A DNA stretch of 64,000 nucleotides from JBCDCP01 sp039181495 (GTDB taxonomy: Bacteria > Pseudomonadota > Alphaproteobacteria > Rhizobiales > Tepidamorphaceae), in contig JBCDCP010000001.1 in NCBI GenBank assembly GCA_039181495.1, positions 1 to 64,000 of the forward strand, written 5' to 3'. Every line of letters begins with the position of its first letter. Within the stretch, counting starts at the first letter, position 1. A program made the position numbers and the translations under genes. Under the pieces are notes generated by a model, which worked only from the letters and a program-made list of their open reading frames with translations, did no database searches and was not told the origin of the DNA. Positions 36,646-45,333 of this stretch are shown in pieces.

Positions 36646-38262
36646 ATGACCGATTATGCCGATGATACAATTGACCGTCCGCCGCCGGACAAGACCGAAT
36701 CGGCGGAAGCGATCTACGATGCCGCCGGTGCAGCAGCCCAGGCAGAACGGGCTCAAGCGCCGACCGTTGCGGACACTCCGGATTCCGGCGATGGCGTCGG
36801 TTGCCATGCCGGAGCAGCCGCGATGGAGAAAGCAGCGCGGGAAGCCGGCAAGTCCGACGTGCTCGATCAATATGCCAAGGACTATCCGAAGGGTCCGCAC
36901 GATCAGCCCCAAAGCATGTGCCCGGCCTTCGGGTCGTTGCGGGTCGGCCTGCGGATGCGGCGAACGGCCACCATCCTGTCGGGCTCGGCTTGCTGTGTTT
37001 ATGGCCTGACTTTCACCTCGCACTTCTATGGCGCGCGGCGAACGGTGGGCTATGTGCCATTCAACTCCGAAACGCTGGTCACCGGAAAGCTGTTCGAGGA
37101 CATCCGGGATGCGGTCCATGAAATCGCCGACCCCGAACTCTATGACGCGATCGTCATCACCAATCTCTGCGTTCCGACAGCGTCAGGCGTGCCGCTGCGG
37201 CTCTTGCCGAAGGAAATCAATGGCGTTCGCATCATCGGTATCGATGTGCCCGGCTTCGGTGTGCCGACCCATGCCGAGGCCAAGGACGTACTCGCCGGGG
37301 CAATGCTGGCCTATGCCCGTGCCGAGGCCGAGCAGGGACCGGTGACGGCACCGGCGCAAGGCGCGTCCGACAAACCAACGGTGACGCTGGTGGGCGAAAT
37401 GTTCCCTGCCGATCCGGTTGGCATTGCCCATCTTCTCGCGCCAATGGGTCTTGCCGCAGGGCCGGTTGTGCCGACGCGCGAATGGCGCGAACTGTATGCC
37501 GCGCTCGACTGTGCGGCCGTCGCCGCGATCCACCCGTTCTACACAGCTTCATTCCGTGAGTTTACGGCAGCCGGTCGCCCGATCGTCGGTTCCGCGCCGG
37601 TTGGTGTTGACGGTACGGCGAGCTGGCTTGAGGGCATCGGTAAGTCGTGCAACGTGCCAACCAAGGACATTGAGGCGGCAAAGGCAGCTGCTCTACCGGC
37701 CATCAAGGGTGCGCTCGCGGCGATGCCGATTGACGGCCGGATCACGATGTCCGGTTATGAGGGCTCAGAACTCCTGGTGGCGCGGCTGCTCTGCGAGAGC
37801 GGCGCCGATGTCCGCTATGTCGGTACCGCTTGCCCGAAGACACCCTATTCGAAGGCCGATCGGGAGTGGCTTGAGGCGCGCGGAGTGCACGTTCAGTACC
37901 GTGCATCTCTGGAGCAGGATCTGGCGGCCTTCAAGGAATTCAAGCCTGATCTGGCGATCGGTACGACACCCATCGTCCAGAAGGCCAAAGAGACCTCCAC
38001 GCCATCTCTTTACTTCACCAACCTGATTTCTGCCCGTCCTCTGATGGGGCCGGCGGGGGCTGGTTCTCTGGCCCAGGTGATCAACACCGCAATGGCCAAC
38101 AAGGCGCGTTTCGACGCGATGACGGCGTTCTTCGAAGGTGTTGGAACCGGCGACAATACCGGCGTCTGGGCTGAAGCACCGAAGCCAAGGCCGAAAAAGA
38201 AGTCGACGGTGTCGCTGATCGGGAAGCGCGAACCCGTGGTTGAGGGGGCCATCGGCACATGA
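36646..38262 (+). CDS. bchY: Chlorophyllide reductase subunit BchY
   Basis: This 538-residue nitrogenase-like catalytic subunit forms with BchZ the heterotetramer that reduces chlorophyllide. Cysteines in [24 protein letters not shown] and TNLCVPT are candidate cluster ligands. The gene is followed by bchZ with a 4-bp ATGA overlap, which supports coupled translation of the two subunits. Confidence 0.97.
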   Translation: MTDYADDTIDRPPPDKTESAEAIYDAAGAAAQAERAQAPTVADTPDSGDGVGCHAGAAAMEKAAREAGKSDVLDQYAKDYPKGPHDQPQSMCPAFGSLRVGLRMRRTATILSGSACCVYGLTFTSHFYGARRTVGYVPFNSETLVTGKLFEDIRDAVHEIADPELYDAIVITNLCVPTASGVPLRLLPKEINGVRIIGIDVPGFGVPTHAEAKDVLAGAMLAYARAEAEQGPVTAPAQGASDKPTVTLVGEMFPADPVGIAHLLAPMGLAAGPVVPTREWRELYAALDCAAVAAIHPFYTASFREFTAAGRPIVGSAPVGVDGTASWLEGIGKSCNVPTKDIEAAKAAALPAIKGALAAMPIDGRITMSGYEGSELLVARLLCESGADVRYVGTACPKTPYSKADREWLEARGVHVQYRASLEQDLAAFKEFKPDLAIGTTPIVQKAKETSTPSLYFTNLISARPLMGPAGAGSLAQVINTAMANKARFDAMTAFFEGVGTGDNTGVWAEAPKPRPKKKSTVSLIGKREPVVEGAIGT

Positions 38263-39719
38263 CCCTGATCCTCGACCATGATCGGGCCGGTGGATACTGG
38301 GGCTCGGTCTACGTCTTCACCGCCATCAAGGGACTGCAGTGCATCATTGATGGACCGGTCGGGTGTGAAAACCTGCCCGTGACCTCTGTGCTGCACTACA
38401 CCGATGCCCTGCCGCCGCATGAACTGCCAATTGTCGTGACCGGGCTTGCCGAAGAGGAGCTTGGCAAGGACGGCACTGAGGAGGCGATGAAGCGGGCGCA
38501 TGGAACGCTCAACGCTGACGAACCGGCCGTTGTTGTCACTGGGTCGATCGCCGAGATGATCGGCGGCGGTGTGACGCCGGAGGGAACCAACATCCTACGC
38601 TTCCTGCCGCGGACTATCGATGAGGATCAGTGGCAGTCTGCCGATCGGGCGATGCAGTGGCTGTTCACGGAATTCGCAATGAAGGGCAACAAGTTGCCCA
38701 AGCCGCGCAAGAAGGCCGAAGGCGACAAGCCGCGCGTCAACATCATTGGGCCGGCCTACGGCACCTTCAACATGCCGTCTGATCTGGCCGAGATCCGGCG
38801 GTTGATTGAAGGCGTCGGGTGCGAGATCAACATGGTCTTCCCGCTTGGCAGCCATCTCTCGGATGTGCGCCGGCTGGTCGATGCTGACGTCAATGTTTGC
38901 CTGTATCGGGAGTTCGGACGCCTGTTGTGCGAAAAGCTCGAGAGGCCTTACCTGCAGGCCCCGATCGGCCTTCATTCCACGACCAAGTTTCTGCAGAAGC
39001 TGGGCGAGTTGACCGGACTCGATCCGGAGCCGTTCATCGCGTCAGAGAAGCACACCACAATCAAGCCTATGTGGGATTTGTGGCGCTCGGTGACACAGGA
39101 TTTCTTTGGTACGGCCAGTTTCGGCATCGTTGCCAACGAAACCTACACCCGCGGCGTCCGGCATTTTCTCGAGGACGAACTCGGACTGCCCTGCAATTTC
39201 TCGATTTCGCGCTGCGCCGGCAAGAAGACCGACAACGCCGATGTGCGCGAATTGGTGCACAACAAGACACCATTGGTGCTGTTCGGCTCTTACAACGAGC
39301 GCATGTACCTGGCCGAATGCGGTGGCAAGGCGAGCTACATTCCGGCCTCGTTCCCCGGTGCCATCATCCGTCGTTCAACCGGCACTCCGTTCATGGGCTA
39401 TGCCGGCGCCACCTACCTGCTTCAGGAAGTCTGCAATGCGCTGTTCGACGCCTTGTTCCACATCCTGCCGCTGGCGCCGCAAATGGATGCGGTCGAGGCG
39501 ACGCCGTCGCGGCTGCATGAAGAGCTGCCCTGGGACAGCGATGCAAAGCGCGCCTTCGATGAAATCGTCGAACGCGAGCCGGTACTGGTGCGGATTTCGG
39601 CCGCGAAACGCCTGCGTGATGCAACCGAACGCGCAGCCAAGAAGAACGGTGAGCCAAGTGTGAGCCTGGCGCGGCTTGAAGCCACATCCGGTGTGGTTCG
39701 GGAGGCCGAACCCGCATGA
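38259..39719 (+). CDS. bchZ: Chlorophyllide reductase subunit BchZ
   Basis: This 486-residue partner of BchY has the [20 protein letters not shown] start and [17 protein letters not shown], the cluster-binding cysteine region. The C-terminus shows the [16 protein letters not shown] region. Its start overlaps bchY by 4 bp. pufQ begins 97 bp downstream, the usual superoperon junction. Confidence 0.97.
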   Translation: MTLILDHDRAGGYWGSVYVFTAIKGLQCIIDGPVGCENLPVTSVLHYTDALPPHELPIVVTGLAEEELGKDGTEEAMKRAHGTLNADEPAVVVTGSIAEMIGGGVTPEGTNILRFLPRTIDEDQWQSADRAMQWLFTEFAMKGNKLPKPRKKAEGDKPRVNIIGPAYGTFNMPSDLAEIRRLIEGVGCEINMVFPLGSHLSDVRRLVDADVNVCLYREFGRLLCEKLERPYLQAPIGLHSTTKFLQKLGELTGLDPEPFIASEKHTTIKPMWDLWRSVTQDFFGTASFGIVANETYTRGVRHFLEDELGLPCNFSISRCAGKKTDNADVRELVHNKTPLVLFGSYNERMYLAECGGKASYIPASFPGAIIRRSTGTPFMGYAGATYLLQEVCNALFDALFHILPLAPQMDAVEATPSRLHEELPWDSDAKRAFDEIVEREPVLVRISAAKRLRDATERAAKKNGEPSVSLARLEATSGVVREAEPA

Positions 39720-39816
39720 CGCTGATCGAAAACGCCATCACCGGGCAACCCCCCGGTTCAAGAGTTTCCAACCGTGGACCGGCCTTTGCCGCGCCCACCA
39801 ACAGAAGAGGTGTCCC

Positions 39817-40122
39817 ATGTCCAGCACTATGACAGGGCCCATTGAAGCGCCGCTGCAAGATGTGGGCGTCGAGGCCAAGGTGGCTGCCAAGGCACCGGAC
39901 CGGACGTCACGCGTGCACGCCAGCATCCGTCGCGGCGAACGGCGCGAATATCGCTTTGTCTGGGCGATCGCGTTTCTGTTCTTCCTCGGCGTCGTGATCC
40001 TGGCGCGGTTCTTCCCGCGGTCCTGGCGCCCTGACCCGATTGGAACAGGTCAGTACAGAACGGTTTTCGGTGAGGCGAAGGCCATCACCAACATGACTAT
40101 TCCCTACGCCTTCATGGGCTGA
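39817..40122 (+). CDS. pufQ: PufQ, bacteriochlorophyll delivery/assembly factor
   Basis: This 101-residue protein has one transmembrane segment (YRFVWAIAFLFFLGVVILAR). Its C-terminal tail ends in FGEAKAITNMTIPYAFMG, a PufQ-type pattern. An AGAGG ribosome site precedes the ATG; a longer frame from 39676 would add a tail with no merit. PufQ is needed for normal bacteriochlorophyll levels and antenna assembly. It sits between bchZ and pufB as expected. Confidence 0.85.
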   Translation: MSSTMTGPIEAPLQDVGVEAKVAAKAPDRTSRVHASIRRGERREYRFVWAIAFLFFLGVVILARFFPRSWRPDPIGTGQYRTVFGEAKAITNMTIPYAFMG

Positions 40123-40132
40123 GGGAACCGTG

Positions 40133-40196
40133 ATCCCCAGGGGCGTGACACTTGCGCCTCTTGGGGATGCCCGCCACGGGGCGAAACTACCGTGGC
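40133..40196 (+). other. Two mRNA hairpins between pufQ and pufB
   Basis: ATCCCCA (40133) pairs with TGGGGAT (40162-40168), with further GC pairing inside. GCCACGG (40173-40179) pairs with CCGTGGC (40190-40196). Such hairpins in the puf mRNA are typical endonuclease-processing or stabilising elements that separate pufQ from the abundant pufBA message. Confidence 0.7.
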
Positions 40197-40261
40197 ATCC
40201 CCGCCGCACGGGATGGCTGCGGTAACTCGGCTTGTTGGCCAAATCAGTCGGAGGATTTTAT

Positions 40262-40483
40262 ATGGCTGATAATAACCCTTCCTGGACCGGTCTGACGGAC
40301 CAGGAGGCCGAGGAATTCCATCGGTACTACATCCAGGGAATGATGTTGTTCGTCGCGATTGCGGTCGTGGCGCACTTCCTGGTCTGGATGTGGCGTCCGT
40401 GGATTCCAGCAGAAGGGGGCTATGCGCAGGTCATTGACGGCGCATCCTCGCTGGCAAGTTCCGTCTTGCCGATGATCGTCTGA
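40262..40483 (+). CDS. pufB: LH1 antenna beta subunit
   Basis: This 73-residue light-harvesting 1 beta polypeptide has the motif [18 protein letters not shown], a single helix with the bacteriochlorophyll-ligand histidine in [13 protein letters not shown], and the aromatic C-terminal cluster. After WRPWIP the chain continues 24 residues ([20 protein letters not shown] and onward), longer than most LH1 beta chains that I know. The ATG at 40262 is preceded by CGGAGG. Confidence 0.95.
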   Translation: MADNNPSWTGLTDQEAEEFHRYYIQGMMLFVAIAVVAHFLVWMWRPWIPAEGGYAQVIDGASSLASSVLPMIV

Positions 40484-40496
40484 GGAGACAGGAACC

Positions 40497-40628
40497 ATGC
40501 ATCGTATCTGGAAAGTCTTCGACCCCAGACGCGTCCTGGTCGCCCAGGGTGTGTTCCTGTTCTCGCTTGCTGTGATGATCCACTTCGTCCTGCTTTCGAC
40601 GGAGCGGTTCAACTGGTTCACGGGCTAG
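40497..40628 (+). CDS. pufA: LH1 antenna alpha subunit
   Basis: This 43-residue LH1 alpha polypeptide reads [20 protein letters not shown] at the start and ends [15 protein letters not shown]. The histidine in MIHFVLL is the bacteriochlorophyll ligand, and STERFNW is the conserved C-terminal contact region. It starts 13 bp after pufB with GGAG ahead. The chain ends just after FNWFTG, shorter than the 50-60 residues usual for LH1 alpha. It is the last gene of the operon; no pufL follows. Confidence 0.95.
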   Translation: MHRIWKVFDPRRVLVAQGVFLFSLAVMIHFVLLSTERFNWFTG

Positions 40629-40963
40629 CCTTTAGAAAAGGCTGTCCCCGCGAGCTACGGCTATCAGACGAGTGTGGGGCGTCCGGAGTGGTGTTGCGAA
40701 TGCGCATTGCCCCGCTGCCCTGCAAGACATCAAAGGTGAAGGACGGCGCTTCGGTACGCCGGAGACCGCCCCTCACCTAAAACAATGCCGGCTCCCGGAG
40801 GACTCCGGGTGAGGGAGCCGTCCTGGCGCCGGACATCGAGATCAGTTTCCGGAGCCTGTCAGGCTGAGCCCCTCCTTGCCTGATAACGTTCCGGAGGGGG
40901 AAGCTTCGGCTTCCCCCTTTTTATTTTTCTGCTGGGTGATGATTGAGCCGGAGGTGGGGCGCG
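40629..40963 (+). other. Intergenic region after pufA without pufL or pufM
   Basis: This 335-bp gap holds no reading frame resembling PufL (which should begin within about 100 bp of pufA) or PufM. A stem of GGCTCCC with GGGAGCC (40790-40819) encloses a second stem (CCCGG with CCGGG, 40794-40809), like the stabilising hairpin normally found between pufA and pufL. A small stem GCCTTT/AAAGGC follows pufA immediately. The region ends in a terminator. Confidence 0.75.
40896..40928 (+). terminator. Rho-independent terminator of the puf operon
   Basis: A 9-bp stem (GGGGGAAGC with GCTTCCCCC, loop TTCG) is followed by the T-rich run TTTTTATTTTT. The convergent idi gene ends 36 bp further on. Confidence 0.9.
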
Positions 40964-41560
40964 TCAGAAATCCAGTTCCGGAAAGCGCTCCGCATAGATC
41001 CGAAACCACGGCGTGAAGTCTGCGGGCTTTTCTTTGATCTCCGCGCGCAGATCCATTGGTGCAATCCAGCGCACAGCCGCGACCTCCTCGGGGTTGAGCC
41101 CAAAGGACAAAGTGTCCTTGTTCACTACGCCGCGGAACATGTGAACCCGTTCATGCTCCCACAGTCCGTTGCCAACATCGGCGGCGTACTCAATTACCCG
41201 TTGTTCGGTGATGTCGGCGGTGACACCGATTTCTTCCGCCATGCGCCGATGCGCCGATGCTTTCGGTTCCTCGCCCCAATGTGGATGGGTGCAACAGGTG
41301 TTCGCCCACATGCCGCCGCAATGGTATTTGTCGTGGGCGCGCTGCTGGATCAGCAACTCGCCTTGCTCGGAGAACAGAAACACCGATATTGCCAGATGCA
41401 GTGTCGGCTTCTCATGGGCCGCCATCTTCTCAATCTTGTAGAATGATCCGTCGGCTGCGATGCCCGGAATCATGATCGGTTCAACCGCCGATACCGAAGA
41501 CGCTGACGTCTCGGTCTCTTCAGTTGAATCGGCTTCGGGTTGATCAAACGGGCTATCCAT
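40964..41560 (-). CDS. idi: Isopentenyl-diphosphate isomerase, type I
   Basis: This 198-residue Nudix-fold isomerase interconverts IPP and DMAPP for isoprenoid supply. The active-site cysteine and histidine are in NTCCTHPHWGEEPKASAHRR, and the glutamate in EHERVHMF. The N-terminal 30 residues are Ser/Thr/Glu-rich and unlike the core. The ATG at 41560 overlaps the bchJ stop by 8 bp, which marks the third gene of the bchE-bchJ-idi operon. Confidence 0.92.
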   Translation of the reverse strand: MDSPFDQPEADSTEETETSASSVSAVEPIMIPGIAADGSFYKIEKMAAHEKPTLHLAISVFLFSEQGELLIQQRAHDKYHCGGMWANTCCTHPHWGEEPKASAHRRMAEEIGVTADITEQRVIEYAADVGNGLWEHERVHMFRGVVNKDTLSFGLNPEEVAAVRWIAPMDLRAEIKEKPADFTPWFRIYAERFPELDF

Positions 41561-42263
41561 GAGGCTTGTCTTCTGCTGCTGGCGCCAGCTGCCCTGAACG
41601 CCATCGTATCTCGAACTCACACGCCGGCGCGCCATGTCCCTGGCAGGCAGTTTCTTTCACCACTGTAGTGCGCTGAACGAGAACGCGAAACAGGTATTCG
41701 AATGTTGCCGCGACATAGCTGCAGGTCGGCCTGGCCTCGGCGGACCGCGCATTCTGAGTCTCGACCCCCACAGCGGCTCTCCCATGGTTGCATGAACCGC
41801 GGCAATAGGGGCAGTCGGCAATTCTGAAGGTCATACCCGCTCGTTCGCCTTGCCACGAAAAGCTGCCGCTGCCTGCAAACGTCCAGGCGTGATGTCCGAT
41901 CGATGACATCAGTATCCGCGCTGCCAGCGGGGCCGGCAGTATCTTCATGAGCCACTGGGCGGGGCGTGGGATCCGATGGTTTAGCAGATAACGTGCGGTG
42001 CGTTGGCCGGCATCACAGTTGACCATGTCGGCGCGTTCATTCCCGAGGAGCCGCCAAAGAGCATCTTGCAGCGCCACGACGTCATCTTCAGGCACCATGT
42101 CCTGGGGAGGTGATTCAAGGTGGTGCTCGAGCTTCGCGGCCCCGAAAACGGTTCTGACCAAGTCGATGCCGGTTTCATCCGTTTGGGTTGAAGCCACGGT
42201 TTCGACGTTCAGCGCCTCGGCAACACGCAGAATTGCATTGGGGCCGATCCGCGCGATTGCCAT
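41553..42263 (-). CDS. bchJ: BchJ, V4R-domain protein of bacteriochlorophyll synthesis
   Basis: This 236-residue protein carries the V4R domain, originally assigned 4-vinyl reductase but now thought to deliver or chaperone substrate for Mg-chelatase. Cysteines in IADCPYCRGSCNHGR and ETACQGHGAPACEFEIRW form the small-metal-site pattern typical of V4R. The start shares one base with the bchE stop (TAATG), so the two are translationally coupled. Confidence 0.93.
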   Translation of the reverse strand: MAIARIGPNAILRVAEALNVETVASTQTDETGIDLVRTVFGAAKLEHHLESPPQDMVPEDDVVALQDALWRLLGNERADMVNCDAGQRTARYLLNHRIPRPAQWLMKILPAPLAARILMSSIGHHAWTFAGSGSFSWQGERAGMTFRIADCPYCRGSCNHGRAAVGVETQNARSAEARPTCSYVAATFEYLFRVLVQRTTVVKETACQGHGAPACEFEIRWRSGQLAPAAEDKPHG

Positions 42264-43972
42264 TACGCGTGTTGGCGGCCAGCCGGTCCGATCAGCTGAA
42301 TCCGGCCGGTTTTCTCGACGACGGCCATCTCCTCATCGCTCAACTGTTCGGTGCCGCCACCGCACGCCTTGGCTGCTTCGGCTCGTTTGGCCTGTTTGGC
42401 GGACTTGATCTGATCCGTGAGCGCGGCCTTGCGCTCGGCGGCCTTGCGCGACTTGTCATGCATTGCTTCCCAGTCGGCCATCTGAGCCGGCGCGATCTCG
42501 CGGCTATCGTCAAAGTGGAAGTCGACGCTCTTCTTTGATTGTGGACCCCAATAACCAACCTTGCCCAGGTCGTAGAAGGTGCGCTGGAAACCGGCCTTCA
42601 TGAAAGCCTTGAGGCAACCGAGCAGGTATTTCCGTCGATAGCCGCGACCGCGCCATGGATAATGGAACAGTGCCTTGATCATGTAGAAGCGCCGGTAGTT
42701 GTGCATCACCCGATCGAGCAGGGTGGCCCGGTCCATCGCAGCGGGCTTCATGATCGGCGTAACGAAGTTGTATTTTTCGAAGTCGAACACTTCGACCTGA
42801 TCGCGAATCTCCTGATAGAGCGGCGTGAACGGCCACGGGGTGTACATGGTCCAGTTTGCGAGGTCGGGGTTCCAGTCGCGGGCGAAGCGATAGGTCTCTT
42901 CCAGCGTCTCTTCGGTTTCGTTGTCGAGCCCGACGATGAACTGCGCTTCGGTGAAGATGTCGGCCTCGCGCAACAGCCGGATCGCCTTTTTGTTTTCTTC
43001 GACCCTGGTCTCCTTGTTGAACAGGTCGAGCTTCATTTGCGCAGCCGCTTCGGTGCCGAGTGAGATGTGCACAAGACCAGCCTTCCGCCACAGCGGCAGG
43101 AGATCCTTATCGCGCTGGATGTCGGTGACGCGGGTGTTGATACCCCACTGGACGCGCCGCGGCAGATCGCGCGCAATCAACTCCTCGCAGAACTCAATGA
43201 ACTTCTTGCGGTTGATGGTCGGCTCCTCGTCGGCAAGGATGAAGAAGCCTACACCATGGTTCTCGACCAGATCCTCAATCTCGTCGACGACCTTCTTGGG
43301 ATCGCGAATGCGGTAATCCCGCCAGAATTTCCACTGGCTGCAGAACGAGCAAGTGAACGGGCAGCCGCGCGCCATGTTCGGGATTGCAAGCCGCGTGTTG
43401 AGTGGAATGTAGATGTAACGTTCCCAGTCAAGGATCGACCAGTCGGGCTTGATCTTCTCGAGATCCTTGATCGTCGGTGCGGCTTCATTGGCGATGATCT
43501 CGCTGCCGTTGCGATAGGCGATGCCCTTGATTTTGTCGCGATCCTGTTGCCAGCGGCCTTCGGCGACCGCGTTGCACAGCGCGACAAAGATCTCTTCACC
43601 CTCACCGCGCACGATGCAATCGACCTGCGGCGCTTCCGACAGGACTTGCTTATACATGAAAGTGGCATGTACGCCGCCGAGCACGCGAAGCGCTGATGGG
43701 TGTGCTTCCTGCGCCAGCTGCAAAACGCGTTCGGCCTTGTAGATCGACGGTGTGATCGAGGTGACGCCAACAAGGTCGGGCTTCAGTTCGGCGATCCGCG
43801 CCCGAAGATCGTCATCCTCGACATTCTCTGTCATCGCGTCGATGAAATGCACGTCCGCGTATCCGGCCGACTTGGCAGCACCGGTCAGATAGGCGACCCA
43901 AGCCGGGGGCCAGTTCCCCGCGATCTCGGCGCCGCCGGAATGGTAGTTGGGGTGTACCAAGAGGATGCGCAT
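42263..43972 (-). CDS. bchE: Oxygen-independent Mg-protoporphyrin IX monomethyl ester cyclase
   Basis: This 569-residue radical SAM, B12-binding-domain protein makes the fifth ring without oxygen. The N-terminal cobalamin region begins [20 protein letters not shown]. The radical SAM cluster motif is [11 protein letters not shown]. The protein counts on anaerobic expression. Upstream are a PpsR operator and an FnrL-like box. It starts a bchE-bchJ-idi operon divergent from a small membrane protein gene. Confidence 0.96.
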   Translation of the reverse strand: MRILLVHPNYHSGGAEIAGNWPPAWVAYLTGAAKSAGYADVHFIDAMTENVEDDDLRARIAELKPDLVGVTSITPSIYKAERVLQLAQEAHPSALRVLGGVHATFMYKQVLSEAPQVDCIVRGEGEEIFVALCNAVAEGRWQQDRDKIKGIAYRNGSEIIANEAAPTIKDLEKIKPDWSILDWERYIYIPLNTRLAIPNMARGCPFTCSFCSQWKFWRDYRIRDPKKVVDEIEDLVENHGVGFFILADEEPTINRKKFIEFCEELIARDLPRRVQWGINTRVTDIQRDKDLLPLWRKAGLVHISLGTEAAAQMKLDLFNKETRVEENKKAIRLLREADIFTEAQFIVGLDNETEETLEETYRFARDWNPDLANWTMYTPWPFTPLYQEIRDQVEVFDFEKYNFVTPIMKPAAMDRATLLDRVMHNYRRFYMIKALFHYPWRGRGYRRKYLLGCLKAFMKAGFQRTFYDLGKVGYWGPQSKKSVDFHFDDSREIAPAQMADWEAMHDKSRKAAERKAALTDQIKSAKQAKRAEAAKACGGGTEQLSDEEMAVVEKTGRIQLIGPAGRQHA

Positions 43973-43995
43973 AGCGGGGTCCTGACGCTAAGGAG

Positions 43996-44013
43996 TGTCA
44001 AGGAAAGATTACA
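43996..44013. promoter_or_regulatory. PpsR operator upstream of bchE
   Basis: TGTCAAGGAAAGATTACA is an exact TGT-N12-ACA match 24 bp before bchE. A weaker copy, CGT-N12-ACC at 44022-44039, lies 8 bp further out and overlaps the FnrL-like box. Confidence 0.72.
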
Positions 44014-44033
44014 CCAATGCCCGTTCTGATTGA

Positions 44034-44047
44034 TTGACCTAGATCAC
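44034..44047. promoter_or_regulatory. FnrL-type box between bchE and the small membrane protein gene
   Basis: TTGAC-CTAG-ATCAC resembles the FNR/FnrL consensus TTGAT-N4-ATCAA with one change per half-site. This fits anaerobic control of bchE. It could act on both divergent genes. Confidence 0.65.
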
Positions 44048-44096
44048 CACGGCCGGTGGTAGCGATCTTTCCAATTGGCAGGACCGTATCGCGTGC

Positions 44097-44474
44097 ATGG
44101 AAGATCTGCTCAGGGCGGCCTATGCAGCGAATATTCTCATTCTGTTGCCGGTCGTGGTGTCGCTGTTTCGTGTGCGTTCGATTGAACCGCTGCCGGCATT
44201 CGGTCACTGCGGGTCCGCAGATGCGCCGGTCGCCTTTGTGCTGGCGAGCCTCTGGGGTGGAATCTTAATGTGTTCCGCACTTGGCCTGTTCGCGCCGGTG
44301 GCCCTTATCCCGCTACTGATCTTTCAAGTGGTCTACAAGGCTATCTACCTCGCCAGCTTTGTCGCTCTGGCAGTGCTGCGCGGCAAGCATGACACCGTGC
44401 CCATAGGAATGGTCGCCGTCTTCTCGGTCATTGTCACGGTATGGCCACCGCTGATCTGGTTTTCGTGGGTCTAG
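44097..44474 (+). CDS. Small multi-pass membrane protein of unknown function, divergent from bchE
   Basis: This 125-residue protein has four hydrophobic segments (near residues 8-24, 45-65, 70-95 and 100-122), with motifs NILILLPVVVSLFRVRSIEP and PLLIFQVVYKAIYLASFVAL. I do not recognise the family. It shares its promoter region with bchE, including an FnrL-like box and PpsR sites, so it may be expressed under low oxygen. It is convergent with crtA. No cofactor motif is visible. Confidence 0.72.
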   Translation: MEDLLRAAYAANILILLPVVVSLFRVRSIEPLPAFGHCGSADAPVAFVLASLWGGILMCSALGLFAPVALIPLLIFQVVYKAIYLASFVALAVLRGKHDTVPIGMVAVFSVIVTVWPPLIWFSWV

Positions 44475-44519
44475 ACATGATCGATGTCAGAGGGTTGGTC
44501 GGACCAGCCTCGTTTCCGT

Positions 44520-45287
44520 TCAGCCAAACTGCAGTTCGGCTGGAAGTGGGTCGCGTCCGCCCCATTGGCCTTCAAAGCCCAGAACGCGGAAGCGAGCGTA
44601 GAGTTCCTCGCGGAACCAGCCATTGCGGCGTACTTCCTTGATCGCAGCTGAGTGAAACTGGCTGCGATAGGCAAAATTCTTCATTGCCTGGACGTCGTCC
44701 CAGATGGAAAACGTGACCTGCTGAAGCCATGGCACCTCACCAATACCGATCTTGAACAGCATATGGGTTTCCTCACGCACCGTGGTCGAGATGTCCGGTG
44801 CCCAGCGCCAGAAACTGATGGCATGCTGCGGCTTCACTGTTGCCCGGGTCAGCACCGCCATGGGGAGGGGCGGGTCGTCGTCGGGCACGATGTCGAACGG
44901 CGCATCAGAATCCCAGACCCCTCGGCTCGAGATGGCCTGAATGTAGACCGTCCAGTGCTCAATGGCGTGATCGCGATAGCGGTCATAAACCGCGCTGTTG
45001 CTGATGGCCTGGCGCGCTTGCATAAGGTCGTCCCAGGTGCCCATCAGCGCGTAAACGCCGAAATTAGGTATTGGCGTGAAGCCCTCACCAGTGCCTGAGC
45101 CGAACATCTTGGCAAAGCCGATGCCGGGCGTCTGGTTGAACGCGGCCCGGGAGAACTGCATCTGGCTGAACGCCCAAAGCTTGTCGGCGGTGCCACCAAA
45201 CCGGAAGAACGACAGTGCGATGGCTTGACCTGATGCTATCTCAGGCCTGCCTTGGGCTGTATCTTCATTGACCGGCGCAAGCATCAT
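44520..45287 (-). CDS. crtA: Spheroidene monooxygenase
   Basis: This 255-residue enzyme introduces a keto group into spheroidene-type carotenoids aerobically. Recognisable elements are ALSFFRFGGTADKLWAFSQMQ, FYKLLGSGTGEG-like FAKMFGSGTGEG and ATVKPQHAISFWRWAP. The ATG at 45287 has GGAGAA before it. It lies 46 bp after hemA on the same strand rather than next to bchI as in Rhodobacter capsulatus. Confidence 0.92.
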   Translation of the reverse strand: MMLAPVNEDTAQGRPEIASGQAIALSFFRFGGTADKLWAFSQMQFSRAAFNQTPGIGFAKMFGSGTGEGFTPIPNFGVYALMGTWDDLMQARQAISNSAVYDRYRDHAIEHWTVYIQAISSRGVWDSDAPFDIVPDDDPPLPMAVLTRATVKPQHAISFWRWAPDISTTVREETHMLFKIGIGEVPWLQQVTFSIWDDVQAMKNFAYRSQFHSAAIKEVRRNGWFREELYARFRVLGFEGQWGGRDPLPAELQFG

Positions 45288-45333
45288 GCTTCTCCGGAAT
45301 AGAGCACTTGGTTGGCGCGAAAACCGAACGCGA

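Noticed and set aside
40629..40963. Search for a truncated pufL or CRISPR-like repeats after pufA
   Set aside because: No reading frame resembling the start of PufL and no regularly spaced direct repeats were seen; only hairpins and a terminator.
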